From Xestospongia muta (taxonomy: Eukaryota > Porifera > Demospongiae > Haplosclerida > Petrosiidae), in assembly GCA_963693285.1 (NCBI GenBank), contig OY848917.1, forward strand, positions 8,060,192 to 8,124,191: a stretch of 64,000 bases of DNA, read 5' to 3'. Below the pieces are notes generated by a model. That model did no database searches. It was given only the letters and a program-made list of their open reading frames with translations, and was not told the origin of the DNA. Below are positions 22,000 through 33,829 of the stretch, one piece after another. The translations under genes were made by a program, and so were the position numbers. The number at the start of each line of letters is the position of its first letter. Positions within the stretch are counted from its first letter, which is position 1.

Positions 22000-24230
22000 G
22001 ATATATATGTCTCAAGACGTATCAACCTTTCTGAATTATGGTACTAGTTAATGACATGAAGTAGTTAGTATATACTTTATGTAAGGATTAAATGAGATGT
22101 ACGGTAAAGGGTTTTTATATAATTGATATATATATATATATATACACGATTAATAATTATTAATTTTAACGAATTATTTATAATTGATGATATGAACTTT
22201 TTAATTTCCTCTCAAGATGGATTTGTTGTCCAAAATTTCTTATGTTAGTTATAAATTACAAATTTTTATAAATATTTCTGTAGGGAAGGAGAACTCTATC
22301 GTTGCTTGTCAACAGATGTTTTGGTAATACTATATTACTTGAAATATAATATGATGACTTAAATATTCATCAATTGTCTTGCTATAAATGACATTATTGT
22401 CAAAACGAATCCAGAGGAAGCTCACTTCTAGTGGTTAGTCATATTTAAAATAAAATATTCTCTTGTTATTCATTGGTCATTTTCTACCAGTCATTATCCA
22501 TTGTTGATTATCTATTAGTTAAAAGGTGTTGATTGATAATATCATATGTAGGTATATATTTTTGTTGATGTGTGTTTGTGTAATGACATGATGTATTACA
22601 TCATATTAGGCATCTGATAATTAACTCAGAATATATGAGTACATAAGATTTTTCTCTCTTGACTTCTCATCAGTTTAAGTTCAACACAGTTTAAGTTTAA
22701 TACAATTCATTATCCTATCAGTGAGATATCATGCCAGGATAAAATTAAGTATCTATTTATAATATGTGTGTGTGTGTACATATATCTGATGTGCATGCAT
22801 GTCATAAATTTTGTACATATAATTGTTGTTATATGTATCTATGTATATAACATAGTCAACAATAGATTGAAATTGTCATAGTATCAATGCAGAAAGAACA
22901 ATATACATCTTTTTCAGTTCTCTAGCCTATAATCTTTACCTCAAGCAGCAGTTAGCGCAGCTAGTGATTTTGATGGTACATTATCAATCTGCGATACTTG
23001 CCATAACAAATCTATCCGCACATATCAGGTCAGTATAATTCTCTTCTAGGGCTTAAGTGTTAGTATTATTCACAGCAATGAAAGACATGACAATACTAGC
23101 CTCTTTTAGTCAGTGCTTCCTCAATCCAAAGAAATGAGGATCTGGTATATTACTATATTGAGTGTCTCATTCTACTATTTAATAGCGTCATAGAAGAGTG
23201 TGGTCTAGATCTGTTCAATATAATCTGTTAGGATCAGAAAACAACTCTTTATACATTTATCAACAGTTTATAAGTCAACCTATACTACAGTACAAGTTCA
23301 CAATTCCAAAACATGTTTTAGTAAGTTGATTATCAGGAGTATATATTTAGTGTACATTACATTGTGAATGGGAAAACCTTAAAATAGATTTAATCAATAA
23401 ATCTTACAAAATGACACTGTCAAGTCTTTATTGTCTATCTTGTTTAGCCTGTTGCAAAAGAGCCACATTTTGTACATGTGTCGGCTGTTTCTATTAGAAA
23501 AGTAAAGGACACAATATTGACAAAATATTGATACATGTTATCAAGTAACAGTAGATTAACTGATTTTCTTCAATCTCTAAAAATAGCTATGTTGAAATGT
23601 AAATCTCTACTTCGATTTAATGTTAGGTCCCAAGAAGTGTTGTGGTTGTTGCTAACAGCCACAGTTTCATGAATTTTTACGTGAAATGAATTTTTGTTTC
23701 AAACTAATCATATACTACATATAGGTTCTAAAAATGATGACCTGATATCAATGTTTATTTCTGTAACATACACTCTTAACTTGAAACAACTCTTATCAAC
23801 TTCTTTTCTCAGTTTGATTAATTGAATTAACACTGTTAATTTGTAATTTAATTTTTCCAATGGTTTTGTAAAGAATGTAATATTGTAATTAAAAAAAAAA
23901 TTAAAAACATCTAGATCTTTTAATATAACAACAAAATAATTCATTCAGATTCCAAAAGTAATATTTGCAGTAAACTTGGCGGATATGTACAGGCGGGACA
24001 CACTGGTATATTATGACTCATACGTTAATGTTACAGGGTACATATAGGTTCTGTTAGTAATTACTAAATGTCTTTATCAACATTAACTAATGCTTTTCAA
24101 GGTTATCTCTCACTAATATTCTACATGTACTGACCAGAATACTCCTTTGAATCAACTAGTGATTTATTACATTGATACAATTTGAATACAAGGTAGAATC
24201 GATTTTTGAGCTGATTTACTTCTGTCAAAA
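22000..24230. other. Gene-poor AT-rich stretch
   Basis: Contains a short (TA)n at about 22128-22142 and a poly-A run near 23890. The open frame at 23708-23944 on the minus strand is lysine/phenylalanine rich by composition and not recognisable. I see no gene. Confidence 0.5.
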
Positions 24231-24235
24231 CATCA

Positions 24236-24364
24236 GTGACCTGATTTGTGAAAAAGGGAACACAGTTAAAACAACTCAAAACATGTTTATACACATATAG
24301 TATGTATATTAAATGTTCTTTTAAAGATGTTTTAACAGTGGTCCCTTTTCACAAAACAGATCAC
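24236..24364. mobile_element. Small MITE with about 38-bp TIRs
   Basis: Left end GTGACCTGATTTGTGAAAAA; the right end read inward is GTGATCTGTTTTGTGAAAAG. Both continue through GGGA(A/C)CAC(A/T)GTTAAAACA. Total about 129 bp with a non-coding centre. Confidence 0.75.
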
Positions 24365-25159
24365 ATTTGTTTAGAATATTAGTTAAATAATGATGGTAAT
24401 TTAGAATGTAATAGTGTATTTATTTATCATGTAGTTATTGTGCTCAGTTCAATAGTTTGACTTGAGATATGGATGCACTGATTTTGGTTGCTTTGAAAAA
24501 CAAATATGATGACTTTTTAAACCCTTACACATTTGTAGTGTATCACAACTAATTCTGATTGATAGAGTAGTAATTGTGAAAATTGTACCATTTGTCACCG
24601 ACTAAACAAAACTATTACAAACAAATTGTTTTATATGTATCGTCTCAAAGAAGCCATTTAATTGTAAGAACAGTAGCCTGGCACAAGTATTAGGCCAAGT
24701 GGTCCTAATGTTGCATTGTTTTAGATCATGTGTGCATGAATCAAACCAGACTTTCCAGAAAAACCACCTACTAATGTGAGCATTTACCTCAAGTTCTGAA
24801 TTGGATGTGACTGATTGAGGCTTCCTAGTTCAATATTTTTACAAAAATGTCTTAAACAGTTTCTGCCAACTCTCCAGTTTTAAAACTTAACAACACTCCA
24901 GTTACTTGCAGAAACAACATTACTGCCAAAAGTATTTACAAGTAATTAATTTTACAATTACAATCTTGTTTAATTTTTACCTCTTTGTTACTTATCATAC
25001 ATAATTCAAAAAAGAAAAAGATCTTGTTATATCAACAATGTTGTAGTGTGTTATTCTTTCCTTTGCAGCTAATCTCAATTATTTCTTGCTTAAACTGTGG
25101 AATTTGTTACAGTAATAACATTTTTTAGTTTTAATATAATTCTTCAAAACAAACTAGTT

Positions 25160-26044
25160 ACAAATAAAACTGACTTATAGTAGGTTTCCCTTTGATAATT
25201 GATTAGTTGATTTAACAGGTTACATCCATGAAAGTAAACATCATACTGTTTTCAATCCTAATGTACTACTAGTTTTACTAAACATGCATACCAAACTATG
25301 CACCTTATACAGAAGCTGAGGACAGATATTACAATTCTTATTTCCTATTTCTTAATGTGCACCTTCGCATATTTGAAAATTCCAATAAATAATCCTATTG
25401 GATAAGTTCCAATTCCTTAAATATTCCTTATTCTATTCTTGGCACATGTACCATTTTTAGTTTTTATTATGCTTTTTGTTACTTAATAAAACACAGAGCA
25501 TGAGTACCATGAGCTATCTCTTAGAATCGAGCATCAGGGAGCTGTTTCAAGTTGGTTGGGTTCCTGATTTTAAAGCATAACAATAGAGCAAAGTAGGAAA
25601 GCACATATGGTAAGTCATAAAAGGGTTCCTGATTTTAGTTGTATATTGCAATGTCAGCCCTTGGTTTTCATACCAACTGAATGATTAAGGACCATATCTT
25701 GTAGATGTTAGATAAACCACACTTATTCTGAGAAGGTTTGGTATAGGACTGATTACAGTTTCAGAATCATAACTAATAAAACAAAAATAAACAAATAATT
25801 ATATTCAATTAGTATTACAGCTACATACCTCACTCGATAACAGTCAAGAAACATGAGTACTTTGCTTTTGGTTACTTGTAATCGATAAGATACAAGTTCA
25901 ACTAAAATCCAGGCATCACAACTAATAGGCATGCAATGTGACATCCACTGGCATAATATAGTTCATGTCATGGTAGCTAAAACCATGACCTGAATAATAA
26001 AAGACAAAATTAAGACCAGAATCCAATAAATAATGGAAGTAGTC
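25160..26044. repeat. Repeat blocks shared with 3165-3465
   Basis: 25160-25275 is the inverted partner of 3165-3275. 25515-25690 is the direct partner of 3290-3465. Between and after them are AT-rich sequence and a 63-codon open frame at 25753-25944 with no motif. Confidence 0.7.
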
Positions 26045-26720
26045 CATTATCAGGTCTATGGTACAAGTAATACTTACTGTTTCTTAAGGCTACATTGCAA
26101 AACAGCACAGATATTATACATGTACTAGTATAACAATGTTGTTGCCATCCACTTGTATCTAATTACACTATTAAGAATTTTTCAACCTTAAAATAAGACA
26201 TTTCAACCTACCACAAGACAGGTAAAGACACACCTCTTGCAGACTCACTTAATTGCGGTGGCCCGGTAGGTCACGTTTTGGGCCTATCTTAAGATCTAAT
26301 CCCTAAACCCTAAACCCTAAACTGCAGTGGCCCGGTAGGTCGCGTTTAAGGTTTGTGGTTTAGGGTTTAGTGTTTAGATCTTAAGATAGGCCCAAAACGT
26401 GACCTACCGAGCCACCGCCCTAAACCCTAAACTCTAAACCCTAAACGCGACCTACCAGGCCACTGCACTTAATGATCACTGTAACAATTGCAAAATTTAA
26501 TATATCATTTTAACAATTAATTTGTACCTTATATGAATGGATTACTTTGGAATATAGAATTATTGTGAATTACTTATTGTATAATTTGTTGGTATGTTGT
26601 ACTTTTACATGCCAACAAGTTATGCAGTGAGTAGTTTACATAAATTCTGTATTCCATATATAGTAATCAAGCAATGTGAAGTAAATTTGTTGTTAAAATA
26701 ACATATAAATTTTTACAGTG
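26045..26720. repeat. Repeat block with palindromic MITE copy 3 (26477-26720)
   Basis: Direct partner of 3715-4215. The MITE at 26477-26720 is the best-preserved of the three: it begins CACTGTAA and ends TTACAGTG. The block is interrupted at 26254-26467 by a second, unrelated MITE. Confidence 0.8.
26254..26467. mobile_element. 214-bp MITE containing CCCTAAA repeats, with target duplication
   Basis: Ends TGCGGTGGCCCGGTAGGTC and, inverted, GACCTACCAGGCCACTGCA. Flanked by CTTAAT on both sides (26248-26253 and 26468-26473). The related block at 3995-4015 lacks the insert and gives the empty site. Inside are internal copies of the terminal motif and several CCCTAAA/TTTAGGG units arranged as inverted repeats. 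Much more GC-rich than its surroundings. Confidence 0.85.
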
Positions 26721-29600
26721 TAGGTGCATAGTTCAATGTGATTTTAATGGCATCAACAATTTATTTATATCAGTTAAGTTTATACATGTAATAAATGTGA
26801 CAATATGGAGAAGACAGCTGCCAAGAAGATACCAAACCACAGAACTTCTGTATGTAATTTACTAGATCCTATGGTATCTGTAGGAAAATAAATACATCTC
26901 AGGAAAACACCCAGATTGATGATAACACCATGTTCAGTGTACTACTAATAATAGTGAGTCATTTTAGCACATCAATTTGTTAGTTGATTTTTATATCATT
27001 GATTAGTTTTCCTTTTTGATGTAGTGTTTAGAAATGGTAAATAGACATCATATAATATATATAACTACATATCTACATGTATTACTTGTAATTATGTAGT
27101 TTCATTAGCTGTCTAGACTAATGGTTCCAACTAATTGTTTTGTTTATCTACTAGTAAACATTCTAATATTTGTTCTTTAATTGTTTAGTGCTTCAATTAT
27201 GGGTCACAAGATGATTATCATGGAGTTTGGCTCTGTTCCATTAAGGACCTTTCTAAATGTCATGCCAAAGTGCATTCATATTGAACCTGTATAACAGCTG
27301 GTATTTCTTTGTCAATATGTTTTCCCTCTTTTTGATAGTACAACTGGTGATCTATATTCACCTTCAAGAGAAACTTGCAAAGACGTTATTACTGTTATAT
27401 GTAGGACATTGTGTCAACTACTGAAATAATTGATCCAGCCACTCAAGTTACCAGATTATTTAACACTACCTATTGCTATATTCCCTTTGGGTAAAGTACA
27501 CAGCTACAAGATATAGTTTATTGTATCCTAGTTATATAGTTATATTAGTTTTATTGTATTCCAGTTATATAGTTAATGGAGTTTCAAAATAGATTTGTTA
27601 TCCCAAGAGTCAAAATTTTATGTACCATTCACTATATTGTTACCTATAAATATTTTATTAACTATTGGGGTTTCTCTACTTGTTCTTATGTTCAAGAAAC
27701 TTAATAAAGTAAAAAAACTAAATAACTTCATTAGTTAAAATTATTTTTAATACTATTATACATCGACATCATTGGGACATTTCATAAGTTATTACGTTTC
27801 TTTATCTAGAGAAACATAAAAGCTTATAAAGATAACAAAACTCTATATTTTGTATAATGTTCTAATAATTTTATTAATATATTAATTTGTTTATGTCTGA
27901 TAGCATCAAGGTGTATTTCATTCAAGAAAAAAAAGCAATTTGTGATTACTACAGCAGAGAGAAAAATTCACTTTGTGCTTTGTTATTATGTTATCTTTGA
28001 TGTAATGATTTTGACATTTTATGGAGTGGCTCAGTAGATATAGATTTGTGTTTGGATGAACTTGAAAAATATTTTCTTTGTCAAGCACAAGGTTATCCAG
28101 TCAATCAAACATCACACTGTCATTCCACAGAATATCAGCGGTACATCTACTCAAAGTTTGCAGCAATCACCTTTTCTCAAATGGGATTACTTCCCACAGT
28201 ACAGTTAATCTTTGTTATCGATTGTAAAAATACTATGGACAAAATTACCTCTTTTTTAATCATCACATTCAAAAGGGTCACATTTACCCATTCCACCATT
28301 TTTTTTCAATAAAACACATTCATTGCATTCAGTAATGCTTGAAGACTAATTAATGCTGGATTTTTGTCTTTTAATACTGATTGTTTTTACATAATTATGA
28401 TAAACACCTTTAAAGACAAAAGATCATTTTAACAATAGTTGATGCACCACAACTACTTAATTTGTTATACATAACTGATATTAACTTTTTTGCTTAAATG
28501 AAGTATCAATTTTCTATAGTCATTGAAATATGCCTATTTCTGTCCATTCAGAGTATAATCTTATATGCCTATTTAAAAGAAACTAATTGGAGAAGTTATT
28601 TTATCTCCAATATACATATATAAGGAGAAGGAGGGTCACCATACCAACTTTGTCATTTAAAAACTAGTATAACATAGTTTGTACATAGATAAAATTTATG
28701 TTAAGGCTTTCATTATTTATTGATACACATTGTGTTTTCTTATGTAACAATAATATATATCAGTAAAAAACATATGATTTCTCTCCATACAGTATGAATA
28801 CAAAAGTGAACACATGATTAGTGACTTTTCATGTGCAAAGTCTTTACAAGCGATTGGTTTCTCTAATAATGGAAAATGACTTAAACAGTAGTTTCTGACA
28901 ATAATATACACTGGCAAGTACCAAAAAACAACATATGTTATGATTGATGCACAATGATGTCTGCCAGCATTCATGTACTGGCTAAAATATTCCATTATTA
29001 AATTTATTCAATAAGAATTAATGGGACATATTCATTGAAGTCACACACAATCTAAAATAATTCTCAATAAATATTAACATGCAAAAAATATTTTCAATGA
29101 TCCATTAATTGACAAATATAACATCAGACAGTAACCACATTGACATATTATATCTATTTAATTACACTGTAACAATTATTGTATAGATGGTTAACTTATT
29201 ATTTAAAAATTGCTTAATATTATAGTTCAAAGTACGTATGTTTGTACACATAGAATGGTAAGTACAAGATATCCCTAATACTATGATGATAATATGACAA
29301 TGCTGTGTCAAGTTAGCAAAACATCTCCCACAATTCTCACTAGTCTTTGTGAATACAAGAGTTAATAGTAAGAATAACAAAATCAGAAACCTTCCCACAG
29401 TCTTTACAAATGTACAATTTCCTACTAGTATGAACACAACAACTGAATAAAGCTATACCATTTTATATTAACTGAATGAATGTTCTTTCCGACATCATTG
29501 ACATGATTTCACATCAATCTGTATATGATTATTAAGTGCTTGCACAAACATTTCTATCATTAGCATAAACTTCAAATACTGACAAATATCTTCAAGAGCA
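26721..29600. other. Long intergenic stretch, no supported gene
   Basis: AT-rich throughout. A plus-strand snippet near 27210 reads MIIMEFGSVPLRTFLNV, faintly like a protein-kinase hinge region, but nothing else of a kinase follows. Open frames at 28046, 28717 and 29162 have no domain I recognise. Confidence 0.45.
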
Positions 29601-29850
29601 AAAGTAAGAAAAAAAGAACCAGAAAAAGTTTTAAAGAATATTTAAACTGAAGCCAGTCTACATTATTGAAATTCCATTAACTTCATCCTAAAGATTTGGT
29701 TTGATTCATCTTAGCTGCTTAAAACATTGTATCATACTGGTTGTACTGTAAGTAGTAGTTTTGACTTTGCCTTAGCATGAAACAATATTTATCATCAATT
29801 ACTAAGTATATACTTACAGATCATTCTATATAATTTAAATGGACACACAT

Positions 29851-29991
29851 ATATAACACGTGACCCAAAACAATTATTATAGACAGCCTGACATGAAGTG
29901 TGCCAGGTTGTACAAACTTATGAATATTTTGATTATCAAAATTGCTGCATCCTGCTATTTTCATTGATGATATGGAGCTAATTTTCATGAA
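29851..29991 (+). repeat. 141-bp exact direct repeat, copy 1
   Basis: Identical base for base to 31246-31386 (starts ATATAACACGTGACCC, ends AATTTTCATGAA). More diverged versions occur near 39890-39960 and 48365-48440 in the 3' flanks of the NCKAP1-like units. So this region belongs to the amplified block. Confidence 0.9.
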
Positions 29992-30239
29992 CTGCAGGTG
30001 CTTAAACAATTAATTTCCTAACCATTCTGTAAAGACATTTTGTCAACCATGTTGTTCTGCTTTGTTGAAGTCTGTTTGTTTTTCTTCTGGCAAGTGTATT
30101 TACTACCCATTAAAAGTTTACTGCTATTACCCTTTGAAAATGTATATACAGCAAATGGTTCTACGTCCTGGTTTTATCGACTTATGTAGACAGCTGAAAT
30201 ACAATTTTAACTGATGTTTATGATGGAGAAATTTGAAAA

Positions 30240-30830
30240 ACTCATATGAACATCAGATACAAAATCCCATTGAACACAGTTGCACTAATGCTGAATATGG
30301 ATTGGTTTAAGCATCTCACATACTCTGTTGGGATGATATACCTAACAATTATGAACTTATCACATATGTCTCGCTTTAAAAGGGAGATTGTCTTAACAGT
30401 AGGAATATTACCTACACCTCGATTCATGAGCCAAACCTTCACATGAACATCCTTTAGATACACTTGTATCTGAGCTCATTCGACTACAAAATGGGATAAT
30501 AATGATTGTGTTTTCATCAACTTCAACATATGAAATTCCTATTAGATGCTCTTACACATTGGGATGTAGCAATCTTTGGATCATTTCCTACTCCTTTGTA
30601 TACCCAATTAGAACGCAACAGTAGCTTTCTTCCTGTAAAGATACATCACTTTGGTCCTGTTTCTTTCAGTGTTGTAGATGAGGTTTCGAACTTAACAATA
30701 GCTATTTGTTTATGGTATCTCCCCCATCGACAATTTGGTAGGATAGGTAAGCCTGTGCAATTCTGGTGTGTTGATAAATTTGAACATCCAAGTTATTATA
30801 GTTTGTTCCTATACGTTTAATAAAGCAGCG
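30240..30830. other. Unrecognised stretch with longish frames on both strands
   Basis: Plus strand 30506-30820 is open for 104 codons. The minus strand reads RWGRYHKQIAIVKFETSSTT, then a stop, then IFTGRKLLLRSNWVYKGVGN and ATSQCVRASNRNFIC in one frame. Slightly richer in GC than the flanks. This could be a decayed gene on the minus strand, but I cannot name a family. Confidence 0.3.
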
Positions 30831-31245
30831 TTGTTCATATTCAAAGATCTGCATCCATGAGGATGGTTGTTATAGAGTGAAAAAATCTTTGTTCTCTTAA
30901 CAAATAATGTATTTTTCACACTTGCACTCAGACAAAGTTTCATGTATTATTACTATTGACCCAAGTTAGCATGAATTTCTATACTAAATTAAATTCAATA
31001 ATATTTATATCTCATTCTATATATTAACCAAATATGACCTATCTATCCATTTCCTACATCTACTAATAGGTGACAGATTTGACACATTATAGGTAACAAA
31101 TTATTTCAGATATCATTAGCTGACCAAAATGTGGCATATACTGTATCAGGATAACTACAGTAAATCTTGAGGATACCTCAGGCTCAACTATCCTGTACAT
31201 TTCCAATAAGCCAAATTTTCAGGATAGTTAGCTTTTTGTCTAGTG

Positions 31246-31386
31246 ATATAACACGTGACCCAAAACAATTATTATAGACAGCCTGACATGAAGTGTGCCA
31301 GGTTGTACAAACTTATGAATATTTTGATTATCAAAATTGCTGCATCCTGCTATTTTCATTGATGATATGGAGCTAATTTTCATGAA
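31246..31386 (+). repeat. 141-bp exact direct repeat, copy 2
   Basis: Identical partner of 29851-29991, 1395 bp downstream. Perfect identity implies a very recent copy or ongoing gene conversion. Sequence on either side is unrelated between the two copies. Confidence 0.9.
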
Positions 31387-31582
31387 AAAACATAATCTCA
31401 CAAACTAGACCCGACCCCTGTGATTGAATGGTGGATGGGGAAGGGTCTGAAGACTTGTATTAGAGCAACTTCTTCTGTAATAACAATGGGCGGGACTGAA
31501 TATTTATCATATCTTTGAAAAATGACTGAATACACACACACACACTAAACAATAACAAGTTTTATTTAGAGAATCTACTGAA

Positions 31583-32562
31583 CTAAAATGATGTCTTCAT
31601 ATCAACTTTGGCCTTTTTCTTAGATGTCTATTAAAGAGACAAACAACATGCATAATAATATTGATGATATTATTACTACTTAAATTTGTAGTAAAATAAT
31701 TGTCAATGACAACTTTATCTTCAATGAGTATCATAAATGACAATGGAATTATTAATTATAAGGTTGTCTTTGAAAGGACAAAATGCACTTATAAAATGTT
31801 CTCGTTAGATAGTAACTCTTCAACCTAGTTTTTAATTACAAGTTATACTATGACACTATGTAAAGATAAAGTACTTATTATATTATTATGTCTACAACAT
31901 ATATACTTACAACAGGTATCTTGTATACTGAATTATAACCATCTCTGAGTAGACAATATGGAAAACATGACTACAACAAAGAAACATGACAGAAAAAGAG
32001 ACTCTGCTTCAAACTAGATCAAAAAATAATGTTACTATAGCAACATACATCAATCTATTACACTTACTAAATCCAGTAGAACATATAGGGATACTATAAC
32101 TTTGAATACATCTTTTCACAATCAATGGCTAGTGTCATAATATGAAATGAAGTACACTAAGAGTTATCCCTATAATGAACTCATTGTTAATATATATGAA
32201 TGCACTATATCATGTTACTAACAGGTAACCAGTATGTACTTATAATAATGAAATCATTCATCCTATTTTTTTTTGTTCTTGTCCTCTATAGATGCAAACA
32301 CAGCTCCAGAAATAGGAAGACAATGGACATTATTTTCATAACCTACATTATGTAAAGTACAGGCTCTCATTATTAAAATGACAGGAACAATAACATTATT
32401 ATCCATACACTAGTACATTTATAGTATTGATAATAGACAAAATGTACCTTCAAAACTTGGTAAAAATTGTGACTCACCTTTCATTGCTAATTCAGGTAAG
32501 TAAGCACTGACAAATATAAGAACGAGAGACAATTTTTTGGTCATTTATACTCTTATCTACAG

Positions 32563-32598
<36 letters not shown>

Positions 32599-33500
32599 AC
32601 TGACTACTTACTTCTCTCTTTATCTTACCACAATAAATTTTCATAGTATTAAACAGAAGTGGATCAACATCACACTCAATACCAGCAGCAGTAGCCATAT
32701 GATCAGCAACCTATACATGTACATATAATATATGTTATTGTACATGTAACATACTCTGGAGTCTTTGTCAATGAGATTAGCCTTAAAGTCCAATATCAAG
32801 GACATGAAGCCTAGTACAATTATGTAAGTACCTGTAGTCTAAACCAATCTAGACGTTTCCCTCAAAGTCATACTCTATACAATCATCCACTATATATTAT
32901 AAAACATATACATGTAATGTTAATATTACAAACATGTATTATAAATGTTGTTGTATTTAACATTAGTAGATTATCAACTTACTTTCTTTGACTTGTAAAT
33001 GAAACAGACAAATGTCCTTAATATAGATTCCACTTCAGGACATACTGTAATCCTCTCTAAACATATAAATATGTAACAAGCAATAAAAATACATTTTACA
33101 AAATGAAAGTGGATGTGTTGATGACATGTATGGAAACAGCTTACTAACTATCAGGTAAGAATATATATAGTAGACTACTTATGTAGGGATTTGTATGGAA
33201 TTTGTATGTACTACCACAGAGAGAAAATGTATACTATAATGTGAAATTTCTTGTGTTAATAGTTTTAATATTATATATACATGTAACGTACAATGACAAT
33301 TTCTATCTTTTGTGCAGCATCAATCTTCTTAGAAATCTCAAATGATAGTCTGAATTACTTTACAAATTTTCCTCACCAAAGCTGAATAAAAGAATTAAAA
33401 AGACATAAATCATGTATATTAAAAATAACATCAAACACTAGTGGATGACACTCACTATTGAGACGAATCATTTTAAAGATACATTCAGGTAGTAATCCTC
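31583..33500 (-). pseudogene. NCKAP1: NCKAP1 (WAVE complex HEM subunit)-like copy 1a, mosaic and broken
   Basis: Minus-strand exon relics. From the C-terminus: 31583-31627 (TSKKKAKVDMKTSF and stop), about 31911-31955 (YSEMVIIQYT), 32070-32150, 32290-32402 (MRACTLHNVGYENNVHCLP, like the NCKAP1 segment GHCNNIHCLAKAI) and 32625-32705 (ATAAGIECDVDPLLFNTMK, like SSAAGLPCEIDPAL). Next to these lie relics of exons from the middle of the protein, out of order: 32835-32895 (VDDCIEYDFEG), 32985-33060 (CPEE exon) and 33315-33385 (decayed RKYG exon). NCKAP1 scaffolds the actin-regulating WAVE complex. Stops and missing exons show this copy is not functional. Confidence 0.75.
32563..32596. repeat. (GA)n microsatellite
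   Basis: Seventeen or so GA units inside copy 1a. The equivalent positions at about 49660 and 62503 have only a few units. Confidence 0.95.
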
Positions 33501-33829
33501 AAGGTTAGGTTTTTATTATCCTTTAGGTAGGGTCACATTGCTATGTTTTATTATCCAATGTATTTCATCTTTAGCTAAAGAAAGTAACCTGGAGAGAGAA
33601 AATGTATACTATAATCTGAGCATTTCGGTGTTAATAAACATTTGTGTAGTTTTGTGGCTTGGAGGTAATACACCAATAATTTGTGGTTTATAGTTGAAAC
33701 ATTTTGTGATAGACCACAAATCAATTGACATACATACACGTAGTATACTAAAGTACTAGTGTCTATATATATACTCATAGTATATAGTATATTGTGATAT
33801 TATATCACTACACTATATACTGACTATAC

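Noticed and set aside
26280..26450. Internal telomere or chromosome end
   Set aside because: The CCCTAAA units are few, in both orientations, and enclosed in an inverted-repeat element with a target duplication.
27200..27300. Protein kinase fragment (MIIMEFGSVPLRTF)
   Set aside because: Only one short kinase-like string; no glycine loop, HRD or DFG motif nearby.
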